Source: Pyxidicoccus parkwaysis (GTDB lineage Bacteria > Myxococcota > Myxococcia > Myxococcales > Myxococcaceae). Taken from it: DNA of 64,000 nt. The DNA is taken from contig NZ_CP071090.1 of the NCBI RefSeq assembly GCF_017301735.1, positions 12,879,001 through 12,943,000 on the forward strand. The letters run 5' to 3'. A program made the translations under genes and the position numbers. Under the pieces are notes generated by a model. It was not told the DNA's origin. It made no database searches and was given only the letters and a program-made list of their open reading frames with translations. Positions 48,561 to 57,226 of this stretch are shown piece by piece (positions within the stretch are counted from its first letter, which is position 1; each line of letters starts with the position of its first letter).

Positions 48561-50984
48561 ATGCCCTCTTCACGAGTTGCGCTGAAGCTCGTCCCGCTGG
48601 CGTGGGTCCTCGTGCTGTCATGGGGCCCCTTCGCCCATGCGCTTCCTTCCGCGTCGACCCCGGAGCCGCAAAGCCCCGAGCCCGTGCCGGAGCCGCGCGA
48701 GGCGTACGCCTGCACCTTCGAAGTGGCCCCAGCCGAGGTGCTCCTGCGCGTGGTGGACGTGCGGGGGCAGCCCATCCCGGGGGCTCGGGTCGCACAGGGG
48801 CCCGCCACGTCTTGGGGGCCGCCACGCTTCTCAGAAGATGGGCCGGTGACGGACGCGAGGGGTGAGGCGCGCCTCGCGCTGCGACCGGGCCCAGACCTGC
48901 GTGCCTCCGTCGACGTCATGGCGGAGGGCTATGCGCCCATGCGCGCTTCGTTGGGAGTGGCTGCGGGCGAGCAGCGGAGGATGGACGTGAAGCTGTGGAA
49001 GCCCGTATCGATTTCGGGCCGGGTCCTGGATGCCCGCGGGCGGCCACTGCCGGGTGCGAAGGTGTGGGGCTCGAAGGGCCACGACCATGGCGTCTCCGCC
49101 GAGAGCGATGCCAAAGGACGCTTCACCGTGACCGGGATTCCCGAGGGATGGGTTACGTTGAGCGTGACGCTCAGCGGACAATTCATTGCACAGACGCGGG
49201 TCGTCGCCCCCCGGCGGGACGTGGAGCTGCGAGGTGCTTTCTCGGCTCTGGACGTGCAGGTCCTCGACGCGCAAGGGCAGCCGCTGCCCGACGTCCCCGT
49301 TAACATCGAGACTGTCCCCGCGACTGGCTTCCTCGCGCCCGTGATGAAGACCGATGTGAAGGGACGGGCCGAGCAGGCCGTGCTTCCTGTGACGCGGGTT
49401 CGCGCCACCGCCTTCTGGAACCGCGAGAGCTTCGGGTGGCAGACCTCCGGTGAGGTCTCTCTCGTCGCCGGGAAGCGCCACTCCCTGGTGCTCTCGTTCG
49501 AGGGGAGCAGTCTCCGTCCGCCGCTCACCGGCAGGGTCGTGGATACGGCCGGACGCCCCATCGCGGGAGCCGACGTGATGGCCACGCCGCTCGCGCATCG
49601 CGACCCGGGCATCGTGAGAGATTCGCCCGAGTCGCCGGCGCAGTTCGAGAGGAGCCAGACCCGCAGCGACGCACAGGGGCGCTTCACGCTGAAGGACCTG
49701 CGAGCGGGCGCGGTGCGCGTCAGGGCCTGGCATCGGTACACGCTTTTCCAGGATGTGCCCCCCGTGCAGGTGGCTCCCGGACAGGACGAAGTCACCGTGG
49801 TCCTGGAGCGCCAGCGCGCGGTCGAGGGACGGGTGGTGGACCCGGAGGGAAGGCCTGTTTCCAACTTCCAAGTGAATGACCGTTCCTTCAGCGACGCCCA
49901 GGGGCAGTTCTACGATGTGCCCGTTCCTGAAGGCCGGACGACCCTGACGTTCTGGGCGGAAGGGTTCGCGGCGGAGCTCCGCGTCGTCGATGTCCCTGCG
50001 GGGAAGCGGGGCCGGCTTCGCGAGCCCATCGTCTTGCAGCGCGGGCGCAGGGTGAGCGGACGCGTCGTGAAGGAGGACGGCTGCACGCCCATCGCCGGTG
50101 CCGTCGTCTCTCTCGACCACGCGGACGCGCCAGAGAGTGGCGTGAGAGACTTCGTGTCGACGTTGACGGACGCGGACGGGCGCTTCCAGCTCGGCTCGCT
50201 GGGGGAGGAGCCACTGTTCCTCCGCGTCGCCAAACGGGAGGCTTCCATCTTTTCAAGTGCCCTCATTCCCCTCGTGCGTGTGCCCGTGGGGGCCGAAGAG
50301 GACGCGGTGACGGTGCGCTTCACTCCCGAGGTGAGCCTCACCGGTGTGGTGAAGGACAACCAGGGACGCCCCATGGGCGAGGCGTGGCTGCACGCGGATT
50401 GCGCGCTGTTTCCCATTCCCCTCGACGCCGCGGGGCGCTTCGCGATGCATGGGTTGGATGGCGGCCAGCCGTGCTCCCTCCAGGTCAGCACGGATGACGA
50501 TGCCGGGCCTCCGCTCCATTTCTTCTCTCCCCGGCAGGTCATGCTTCCCGCGCGTGGCACCTTGCGTGTGGAGCTGTCCGCTCGAAGCGGTCCGGCCTCC
50601 CTGAAGGTCCAGGTGCCCAGGATGGACATGTGGCTCGGGCTCCTGGAGGGAGAGGTCCCCATGCCGGAGACATGGAAGCAGTACAAGGCGCTACGAGGCG
50701 TCCTTCGCACCGACCCCTGCGAGGACTGCAGGGCGCTCCAACGGCACGACAAGCCTGGTGAATACACGTTCAGCCAGCTTCCGCTCGGCCGATACACGCT
50801 GCTGGTGGGAGCGCTACGGCCCGGGCTCGACGGGATGGCGTTCGTCCGCGTGCCCGTGAACCTCACTGCGCCCGGACAGACGCGGGTCGAGGTTTCCGCT
50901 ACCGAGCTACGGCACGTCCTCGAATTGCCGCGTCGTCCCCCGACTCCGCCCGAAACACCGCCGAGCGGAGGCTGCGGTACTTGA
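48561..50984 (+). CDS. Secreted multi-domain carboxypeptidase-regulatory-like protein
   Basis: 807 residues with a Sec signal peptide (cleavage after AHA, residue about 27). At least seven carboxypeptidase-regulatory-like (transthyretin-fold) repeats follow, each with the phrase VxDxxGxPxxGAxV and later G.F...LxxG (VVDVRGQPIPGARVAQ, VLDARGRPLPGAKVWG, VLDAQGQPLPDVPVNIE, VVDTAGRPIAGADVMA, VVDPEGRPVSNFQVND, VVKEDGCTPIAGAVVS, VKDNQGRPMGEAWLHA). There is no catalytic domain. Such chains are surface or matrix proteins, probably adhesive. A remnant of a second copy lies just upstream. Confidence 0.88.
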   Translation: MPSSRVALKLVPLAWVLVLSWGPFAHALPSASTPEPQSPEPVPEPREAYACTFEVAPAEVLLRVVDVRGQPIPGARVAQGPATSWGPPRFSEDGPVTDARGEARLALRPGPDLRASVDVMAEGYAPMRASLGVAAGEQRRMDVKLWKPVSISGRVLDARGRPLPGAKVWGSKGHDHGVSAESDAKGRFTVTGIPEGWVTLSVTLSGQFIAQTRVVAPRRDVELRGAFSALDVQVLDAQGQPLPDVPVNIETVPATGFLAPVMKTDVKGRAEQAVLPVTRVRATAFWNRESFGWQTSGEVSLVAGKRHSLVLSFEGSSLRPPLTGRVVDTAGRPIAGADVMATPLAHRDPGIVRDSPESPAQFERSQTRSDAQGRFTLKDLRAGAVRVRAWHRYTLFQDVPPVQVAPGQDEVTVVLERQRAVEGRVVDPEGRPVSNFQVNDRSFSDAQGQFYDVPVPEGRTTLTFWAEGFAAELRVVDVPAGKRGRLREPIVLQRGRRVSGRVVKEDGCTPIAGAVVSLDHADAPESGVRDFVSTLTDADGRFQLGSLGEEPLFLRVAKREASIFSSALIPLVRVPVGAEEDAVTVRFTPEVSLTGVVKDNQGRPMGEAWLHADCALFPIPLDAAGRFAMHGLDGGQPCSLQVSTDDDAGPPLHFFSPRQVMLPARGTLRVELSARSGPASLKVQVPRMDMWLGLLEGEVPMPETWKQYKALRGVLRTDPCEDCRALQRHDKPGEYTFSQLPLGRYTLLVGALRPGLDGMAFVRVPVNLTAPGQTRVEVSATELRHVLELPRRPPTPPETPPSGGCGT

Positions 50985-51010
50985 GTGCTCCTGTGCCCGT
51001 TACCCCAACG

Positions 51011-51060
51011 TATAGGACGGATAGGAGCCCTGTTGAGGGCGGCGGACTGGTGAAGAGGGT
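51011..51060. repeat. 50-bp direct repeat, copy 2
   Basis: Same sequence and orientation as 48269-48318 with one base different, just after the 807-residue gene and overlapping the region between the two convergent stops. Confidence 0.85.
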
Positions 51061-51068
51061 AACGCCGT

Positions 51069-52520
51069 TCAATAGACGGCGAGGAACGCCAGAAGGTCGG
51101 CCTTCTGTTGTTGAGACAGGGCCTCGGCGGGCAGCCCCGGGGCCTCCGGCGGATGGATGGCAGGCATGTTGAGCGTGGGGACGTTGGGGAGGATGGAGCG
51201 GCTGTAGGTGTTGATGACCTGCGCCAAGGTGGAATGGCTGTTGTCGTGGAAGTAGGGCGCGGTGTGGGCGACGCCGCGGAGCTGGGGAATGTCGAACGAC
51301 TCGAAGTCCCTGGGGCTTCCGGAGATGAGGCAGCGTCCCGGGTCGGTCGACCACCACTGGGGGACGAAGTCGGGGCCGGTGATGGGTGCTCCGGTCGCCG
51401 GGTCGATGGCGGGATTGAGGTCGAAGGGGTCACCGCTGGCGGTCACCGGGATGGGCGGAAGGTCGGTGACCTGGGTGGTCCGGGTCCCGTCTGTGTAGAA
51501 GCGCAGGCGGATGCGGGGCATCTCCACCTCGTTGGTGAGCAGCCCCTGGCGGGCGCCGATCTGCCCGAGATAGGTGAGGGTCGTGACCCCGAGGGCCATG
51601 AAGTTGTTGTCGGGCGGAGTGTTGACCACCGGCACAGGGCCGTCGGGGGTGACCTCGTAGACGACGTTGCCGTTGTGATCGAGTTCGAAGAAAAACGAAT
51701 CTAGAACCGCGCGGTCGGGGATGACGTTGCCGGTCGCCCCGCCGTGGCATCTGGCGCAGACCGTCTGGAAGACCGCCTTGCCGCGCGCTTGCGCGGCCGT
51801 CAGGGGCATGCCGTCCTCGGGGCTCTGGATGCTAGAGATGGGGACGCCGGCCGCGACTTGGGCGGCCACCTGGGCGGCGCGATTGGAGCTGAAGATAGAG
51901 CTCGCGTAGGCGGCGATCAGGTCGAGCTTGCCGGGGCCCATGGCGTGCGAGAGCTGGCTGTGAGTCTTGAGGGCGCTGAGGGCCAGCTCTTGCAGCGTGG
52001 CCTCGCGCCCGTCGAACTGGAAGGGCGCTGTGTAGGAGACGTTCGCCACCGACGGCACTCCCCGCCACACGGAGACGGTGCGGTCCGGCGGCGTGATCAC
52101 GTTCCCCGCGCTGTCGAGGAGGTCCATATTGTCGGGCAGCGGGAGGGTGATGCGGATGAGCCCCCTCTTCATGTGCTCGTAGGTGAGGGTGGAGGCGCCG
52201 GGATCGTCGGCGTCGATCGCGTTGAATAGGGGATCGCCGGGGTTTTGCGCGAGGCGCGCGGCGACGCTGGCTGGGCGCAGCGTGGTGTGCTCGCTCTCGG
52301 GGTGACAGCTGGCGCAGGCGCGGCCGTTGGTCCCGGAGAGTGCCATGTCGAAAAAGCGCTGGCCGGCGAGGGCCTGGCCTTTCGAGGTGGGCTGGACGGC
52401 GTGCCCCACCGGCGGGACGGGGGGAGCCGGCTCCTCGGCGTAGGCGGCAAGCGCCGCGGTGATCAGCATGATGCTGAGGGGAGCGACGGGAGACGAGCGC
52501 ACATGGGGGCGTCCGTTCAT
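51069..52520 (-). CDS. Dihaem cytochrome c peroxidase-like protein (MauG/CcpA family)
   Basis: 483 residues from ATG 52520. Sec signal peptide cleaved near residue 28. Two c-type haem sites: C69-ASCH and C255-ARCH. The surrounding phrases (GQALAGQRFFDMALSGTNG, GRACASCHPESEHTT, GKAVFQTVCARCHGG, and FDIPQLRGVAHTAPYFHDNS near the C-terminus) match bacterial dihaem peroxidases, in which one haem is the electron entry and the other the peroxide site. It should act in the periplasm, reducing H2O2, or be a MauG-like modifying enzyme. The segment around 250 residues between haems is as expected. Alone, convergent with the preceding gene. Confidence 0.9.
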   Translation of the reverse strand: MNGRPHVRSSPVAPLSIMLITAALAAYAEEPAPPVPPVGHAVQPTSKGQALAGQRFFDMALSGTNGRACASCHPESEHTTLRPASVAARLAQNPGDPLFNAIDADDPGASTLTYEHMKRGLIRITLPLPDNMDLLDSAGNVITPPDRTVSVWRGVPSVANVSYTAPFQFDGREATLQELALSALKTHSQLSHAMGPGKLDLIAAYASSIFSSNRAAQVAAQVAAGVPISSIQSPEDGMPLTAAQARGKAVFQTVCARCHGGATGNVIPDRAVLDSFFFELDHNGNVVYEVTPDGPVPVVNTPPDNNFMALGVTTLTYLGQIGARQGLLTNEVEMPRIRLRFYTDGTRTTQVTDLPPIPVTASGDPFDLNPAIDPATGAPITGPDFVPQWWSTDPGRCLISGSPRDFESFDIPQLRGVAHTAPYFHDNSHSTLAQVINTYSRSILPNVPTLNMPAIHPPEAPGLPAEALSQQQKADLLAFLAVY

Positions 52521-52694
52521 GAAGATCTCCAGGAGCAAGAGGGAGCGAGCAGCGTATTCAGGAGAGGGCATGCCCCCATTCGTGTCAATCCCTCGCCCCG
52601 GCCAGGAGGCTCCTCGCGCGACCGTGTCCACGGGTACAAATCCTGTCTCCCCGACCACGTCATGAAGCGGGCTGGAGGCGCGACAGGTTCGGCT

Positions 52695-53579
52695 TCAGCC
52701 CTTCGCTCGCGCTACTGCAATTGCGTTGAAGCTGGCCAGCCGGTACGGCGTTGAGTCCTTCGGGGCCCGCGTGAAGTAGCGGGCCTCCATCTCGTCGGCC
52801 TTCACCACTTCCTCGAGCCCCATGCCATGTCGCGCCAGGAAGGCGGGCAGCTCCTCCGGGTCCAGGCCGAAGATGAAAGGCTCGCCCTTGCGCTGCACGT
52901 AGCGGCGCTGCTGCTGGGCGCCGAAGGAGACGTCGCTTCCCTCCACGATGCCCCGGTGGAGAAGGTCGAAGATGATGGCGCTGCCCGGCCCCGACCGCTC
53001 GCGGACGAACCGGAGCACCTGTTCCACCGCCGACTGCTGCAGGTAGTACGTCACCCCTTCCCAGAGGAAGGCCGTCCTGGCCGTGGTCGAATAGCCAGCC
53101 GCGGTGAGGCGCTCCTCGAGGGAGTCCCGCTCGAAGTCCACCTGAACGTAGGCGACCTCCGGCGGAAGTGAGCCGAAGAGCCGCCGCACCCTGTCCTGCT
53201 TCAGTCGCGAGGTGGCGGGGGCATCCACCTCGAACACGCAGGCTCCCGCCGCGCGCAGCTCCTCGGCGAAGCGGTAGGCGCGCGTGTCGTAGCCCGCGCC
53301 GAGCACCACCACCTGCCGTGCACCGCCCCGCAGCTCCTGCTGGATGAAGCTATCGAAGACCCAGGTGCGCGCGCCCACGAAGGCGTACGAGCCCGGCATC
53401 AGCTTTGTGTAGAGCCTCAACGCCGCTCGCCGCAGCGGCTCCACCGAGACGAGCACTTTCAGGGGCGCGGAAAGAAAGCGGACGGCTACGTCGTCGGGCC
53501 CCCGAAGCGCCGGCTCGCGGTGCATCGATGCCCGGGCCAGCGCCGCCAGCTCCGCGGTTCGGCTCGCCTTCTTCGCCAT
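52695..53579 (-). CDS. SAM-dependent methyltransferase of the leucine carboxyl methyltransferase family
   Basis: 294 residues. The SAM motif is QVVVLGAGYDTRAYRF, followed by ACVFEVDAPATSRLKQDR (acidic SAM-ribose contact), and LWEGVTYYLQQSAVEQVLRF is the family's post-motif; together these mark the LCMT/TIGR00027-type. Bacterial members often methylate polyketides or other small-molecule carboxyl or hydroxyl groups, and others are of unknown substrate. No secondary-metabolite genes are adjacent. The start ATG 53579 gives a charged MAKKASRTAEL N-terminus with no signal, so cytoplasmic. Confidence 0.9.
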   Translation of the reverse strand: MAKKASRTAELAALARASMHREPALRGPDDVAVRFLSAPLKVLVSVEPLRRAALRLYTKLMPGSYAFVGARTWVFDSFIQQELRGGARQVVVLGAGYDTRAYRFAEELRAAGACVFEVDAPATSRLKQDRVRRLFGSLPPEVAYVQVDFERDSLEERLTAAGYSTTARTAFLWEGVTYYLQQSAVEQVLRFVRERSGPGSAIIFDLLHRGIVEGSDVSFGAQQQRRYVQRKGEPFIFGLDPEELPAFLARHGMGLEEVVKADEMEARYFTRAPKDSTPYRLASFNAIAVARAKG

Positions 53580-53705
53580 TCGCGCCAGGCCTTCCCCGCG
53601 CCATCTGCTCCAGGCGCGCCGGGCGACGATACTTGAAGAACGCGGGGAAGGACTGTCTGAGGTGACAACCTCCCCGACGCAGGGGGCCGCTGCGCGTCTC
53701 CATTG

Positions 53706-54845
53706 CTACTTCTTCGGGGTCACCTGCACCTGTGTCGTCGCGGTGAGCGTCTCGGAGAGACCGGTGGCGTCGGTCGTGACTGTGCCGGCGCCTTCCTGCT
53801 GGCCCCTGACGGTGAGCACATAGCTGGCCGAGCCGCCGGCGGTCGCGGCGCTGGTCGTGACCCGGAGGTCCTGCGTCGGCAGGACCCGCTCCATGTCGCC
53901 CTCGCCGATGGTGTTCTCGGCGCCGACGAGGAAGGGAGCGCCAAAAGCGATCGGGAGGTTGTTCGGGTCATAGGCGTACGTGATGTCCTCGACGCCATTG
54001 ACGCCGATCCAGACCTGGAAGATGTCGCGTCTGTTGGTGCCGAATACGTTGAGTCGGAACTCGACGACCACCCAATCGCTGACACCGTCGGTGAGGACGG
54101 TGAGGAAGATGCCCGGCGCGCCGCCGCCGTCGAGGTCGGTCCAGAAAGGCGCCAGGATGTTGTTGGGCAGCGCCGCGCTCGGACCGCCGGGCAGGTCGCA
54201 ACAGTTGTTGTCGTCGGGGGTGCCGCCGCCCACGACGATGTATCCGTTGGAGTCGACGCCGATGCGGGTCCACGTCTGGCCGGCGTACTGGAATGCCGGA
54301 ACATCGAAGTTGAGGAGCTGCTCGTCGCCGATGGGGGTCGGACTGACGCCCAATGTGTCGAGCGGGATGTATCCGAACAACGAGCCGGGAGCCACCGTGG
54401 GCACTCCCGGGCTCGCGTGAGCGAGCGAGACGCCGTGGCGCTGGGCATGACGGGCGTCGATGATGGTGGCACCGTCGGCGCCGAAGATATGGAGGTTCTT
54501 GCTGGTGGTCGTGTCGAGGTCGAGCACCACGTCCTCGAACGAGCGATTGATGACGGTGACCTCACACCGCGTCGTCTGAAGCCGCGGGATTGTCTGCGGC
54601 GCGCAGCTCTGCGAGAGCTCGACGGCGCCCGGCGCCAGCGTCGCGGCCGTACCGTGTTCCGCGCGTGAAGCTGCGGGAGCCGGCTGGCTTGTCGCCAGAT
54701 GAAGCGCCGGTGCCTCGGTGCTTCGCGCCGTCGCGGCGGCCGTGGCCAGGCCAACAAGGCAGGAAAGGCTCCCCGCGATGAAGGTCAAAGGACGGCTGAT
54801 AACGACTCGGGTGCGTCGTGTTTCCGTCCGGTCTTGTGGGGGCAT
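53706..54845 (-). CDS. Secreted protein with beta-rich, protease-accessory-like domain
   Basis: 379 residues with a Sec-like signal (hydrophobic ISRPLTFIAGSLSCLVGLAT). Residues about 170-340 carry a repeated beta pattern (GVDSNGYIVVGGG, NILAPFWTDLDGGGAPGIFL, WVVVEFRLNVFGTNRRDIFQ, QVWIGVNG, EDITYAYD) that matches the nidogen/Ig-like domain found at the C-terminus of secreted subtilisin-like proteases and adhesins; the protease domain is absent. The C-terminal 70 residues look like one more Ig fold. So it is probably an extracellular binding or inhibitor protein. The low GC at wobble positions relative to neighbours hints at a foreign origin. Confidence 0.7.
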   Translation of the reverse strand: MPPQDRTETRRTRVVISRPLTFIAGSLSCLVGLATAAATARSTEAPALHLATSQPAPAASRAEHGTAATLAPGAVELSQSCAPQTIPRLQTTRCEVTVINRSFEDVVLDLDTTTSKNLHIFGADGATIIDARHAQRHGVSLAHASPGVPTVAPGSLFGYIPLDTLGVSPTPIGDEQLLNFDVPAFQYAGQTWTRIGVDSNGYIVVGGGTPDDNNCCDLPGGPSAALPNNILAPFWTDLDGGGAPGIFLTVLTDGVSDWVVVEFRLNVFGTNRRDIFQVWIGVNGVEDITYAYDPNNLPIAFGAPFLVGAENTIGEGDMERVLPTQDLRVTTSAATAGGSASYVLTVRGQQEGAGTVTTDATGLSETLTATTQVQVTPKK

Positions 54846-54944
54846 GACTCAACCTTCTGTCGCGTGAGCTCCGACGCTAGTGCCGGCGAGGCAGTGAAGG
54901 AACCGGTGCTACTCGTGCAGGGCTGTGTCGGGTGCCAACCAAAG

Positions 54945-55820
54945 TCATTCATGCCTTCGCTCCAGGATGAAGAGCTCGAGGTCCTCGTCCTGGCCCAGAT
55001 GACGGAGCGCTCGCGGCTTGTGGCCCATGTGCCGAAAGCCGACCTTCTCCAGCACACGCCGGGCGCCGGGGTTGCGCGAGAAGCAGTTGGCGTGAATGGA
55101 CTCCAGCCCGAGCGTCTCGAAGCCGTAGCGGACGAGCGCCTGTGCCGCCTCCGTGCCCAGGCCCTGTCCCCAGTGTGCACGGCCGAGCCAGTAGGACAGC
55201 TCGGCCGTATGGGGGCGCTCTTCCCCGGCCTCCATCAGTCCCGCCACGCCCATGAGCTCGCCGGAGTCAGGACGGCAGAGCGCGAAGACGTGGGCGCGCG
55301 CGTTCAACGAAGCGAGCCAGGCTTCCGCCATGCCGTCCTCGAACGGATGCGGGATTCCCGCCGCGACCTCGCGCTCCCCCGCTAGCCGTTGGACCGCGCT
55401 GGCGTCTTCCGGACGGATGGGGCGGAGAATCATGCGGGGCGTTTCGATGGCGCGGCCCCGGGGACTGGGTGCGAGCGCGCGGCGGATGACGGGGAGCAGG
55501 TCGGTCGTCCCGAGCGCGTCCACGGCCAGCTCCCATCGGCCCTCGGCGCAGAGGCCGCTCAGCCCGCCGTCTTCGTACGCCTGCAGGGATGCAGTCTTCA
55601 GCGCCTCGCGTACCGCCTCGGCGACCACGCGCCCGGCCTCGTCACAGCGTTTGCACTCGAGTTCGACGCCCAGGCGGCTGCGCCGTCCCTCCTCCGTGAG
55701 AATCCAGGGGCGCATCGTCCACGGCGGGTCATGGCGCATGTGCTGCCGGTGGCCACATTCGAGGTCGGCAACCCAGTGGCCTTCCGAGTCGAGATGGAAG
55801 CCTGTGATTTTCTGCCTCAT
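54945..55820 (-). CDS. DUF3565-GNAT acetyltransferase fusion
   Basis: 291 residues from ATG 55820. Residues 1-65 match DUF3565 (RQKITGFHLDSEGHWVADL, then ECGHRQHMRHDPPWTMRPW, then a C..C pair ECKRCDEAG that probably binds metal). Residues about 120-291 are a RimJ/RimL-type GNAT domain (ETPRMILRPIRPEDASAVQR, SYWLGRAHWGQGLGTEAAQA with the acetyl-CoA P-loop GQGLGTEA, and HANCFSRNPGARRVLEKVGF). The two domains are usually encoded separately. Substrate unknown; GNATs of this type acetylate protein N-termini or small molecules. It starts 5 bp after the DUF1552 stop, so translational coupling is possible. Confidence 0.82.
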   Translation of the reverse strand: MRQKITGFHLDSEGHWVADLECGHRQHMRHDPPWTMRPWILTEEGRRSRLGVELECKRCDEAGRVVAEAVREALKTASLQAYEDGGLSGLCAEGRWELAVDALGTTDLLPVIRRALAPSPRGRAIETPRMILRPIRPEDASAVQRLAGEREVAAGIPHPFEDGMAEAWLASLNARAHVFALCRPDSGELMGVAGLMEAGEERPHTAELSYWLGRAHWGQGLGTEAAQALVRYGFETLGLESIHANCFSRNPGARRVLEKVGFRHMGHKPRALRHLGQDEDLELFILERRHE

Positions 55821-55825
55821 CCGGC

Positions 55826-57226
55826 CTACCCGAGCAGCTCCGACAGGGGCCCTTCGGCGATTCTCGTCGGTCCTTCCGCCCCGAAGGTGTTGAAGCTGGA
55901 ATCGCCCGCTGCGTGGCCCAGGGTATTGAACAGGTTGGACACCTGGCGGTTCCGTGTCTTGCCCTCGGCCGGGTACACCACCGTCCGTCCATCCGTCTTC
56001 AGCCCCAGCGCATTGCCACCGAGGACGAGCTTGGGCCACTCCCGGGACTCCGAGTGGTGCTGCTCACCATTGTCGGACATGAAGACAATCACCGTGTGGT
56101 CCAGCATCGAGCCGGACGCATGGAGCTCCGGCGTCGCCGCCAGCGCACGTGCGAGCTTCGCCACCAGCGCCACGTGCTTCCGGGTGACAGCCGCGATGCC
56201 GGTCCAGTTGGCCGCGTTGTCGATGCCGTGCTGAAGGTCGTGTCGCCCGACGCTCGCGATGCTCGGGTCATAGGCCACGTCGAATCCCGAGGTCCCCGCC
56301 GCCAGCACCACCAGGTTCGTCAGTCCACCCAGCAGCGCGGTGGTGGCAATCTCGAACTGCGCCTCGAGCCACTTGAGGTTGTCGGGCGGGGTGCTGCTTC
56401 CCTGGAGCAACGGGTTCACGGACGGGTGGGGAGGCAACAGCGGCGTCACCTGCGCCGCCATTGCCTGCAACTGCGACTCCCTCGCACGCAGCGCCTCGAG
56501 CGAGGCCAGGTACCGCTCCAGCTTCAGGCGCTCGTTGGAGTTGCCTTTGAAAGTTCCCAGCGCGGCCTTCACGTCCTCACGCGCGAAGTCGAAGAGCATC
56601 CGCCGCTCCTGTCCCACCGCCGAGCCGGCCGAGAGCGAGCCGAAAATCGTGCTGTACGCGAGCATCGGATTCACCAGGATGCCGGCGGGCTTGCGCGGAC
56701 CGTACGCACACGTCTCGTAGACGATGGGGGTGCTCGCGGAGCTGGTGCCAAGTCGGATGGCATCGAAGGGCGCGGTGCCCTTGAGCTTCGGCGCCAGCAC
56801 CGCATCGAGGGTGGCGGCCGAGCCATTCACCGCGCAGCTCAGCGCTCCCGTCCCCGAGGAGTGCCCACCTCCGGCAATCATCGACGACAGCCCGAGCAAC
56901 ACCGCCGCCCGGTTCTCGAGGGACAGCGCTCCGCTGCCTCCGGCGAGCGGCCCCAGGCACAGCGCGCTGGAGAGGTCATCGCCCATGCGCAGCAACGGCG
57001 TCTCGGGATACACGTCGAGGAAGTTGTGCCGTGTGCCAATCCTCGAGCCGAGGGCCGCGCGAGTCCCACTGGACAGGAACGCCTCGGGATAGATGCCATT
57101 GCACTCCAGCACCAGCACCAGCCGCATGGGCTTCGCCGTCTGGGCAAGCGCCTCGCGGTAGAGCGGCGCGAACAGTCCCATGGCCGCCGCGGACTTGAGC
57201 AACGCGCGTCGGGTCAGCATGCTCAC
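55826..57226 (-). CDS. DUF1552 protein (Tat-type export signal)
   Basis: 466 residues from GTG 57226, which overlaps the upstream stop as GTGA; ATG 57220 is two codons further in. The N-terminus LTRRALLKSAAAMGLF carries the twin-arginine pattern (RRxLLK) used for folded export. The body has the DUF1552 phrases ECNGIYPEAFLSSGTRA, GGGHSSGTGALSCAVNG, NSNERLKLERYLASLEALRARESQL, GHDLQHGIDN-like region and VFMSDNGEQHHSESREWPKL. The family is always next to DUF1592 genes; its enzymatic role is unknown. Confidence 0.85.
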   Translation of the reverse strand: MSMLTRRALLKSAAAMGLFAPLYREALAQTAKPMRLVLVLECNGIYPEAFLSSGTRAALGSRIGTRHNFLDVYPETPLLRMGDDLSSALCLGPLAGGSGALSLENRAAVLLGLSSMIAGGGHSSGTGALSCAVNGSAATLDAVLAPKLKGTAPFDAIRLGTSSASTPIVYETCAYGPRKPAGILVNPMLAYSTIFGSLSAGSAVGQERRMLFDFAREDVKAALGTFKGNSNERLKLERYLASLEALRARESQLQAMAAQVTPLLPPHPSVNPLLQGSSTPPDNLKWLEAQFEIATTALLGGLTNLVVLAAGTSGFDVAYDPSIASVGRHDLQHGIDNAANWTGIAAVTRKHVALVAKLARALAATPELHASGSMLDHTVIVFMSDNGEQHHSESREWPKLVLGGNALGLKTDGRTVVYPAEGKTRNRQVSNLFNTLGHAAGDSSFNTFGAEGPTRIAEGPLSELLG

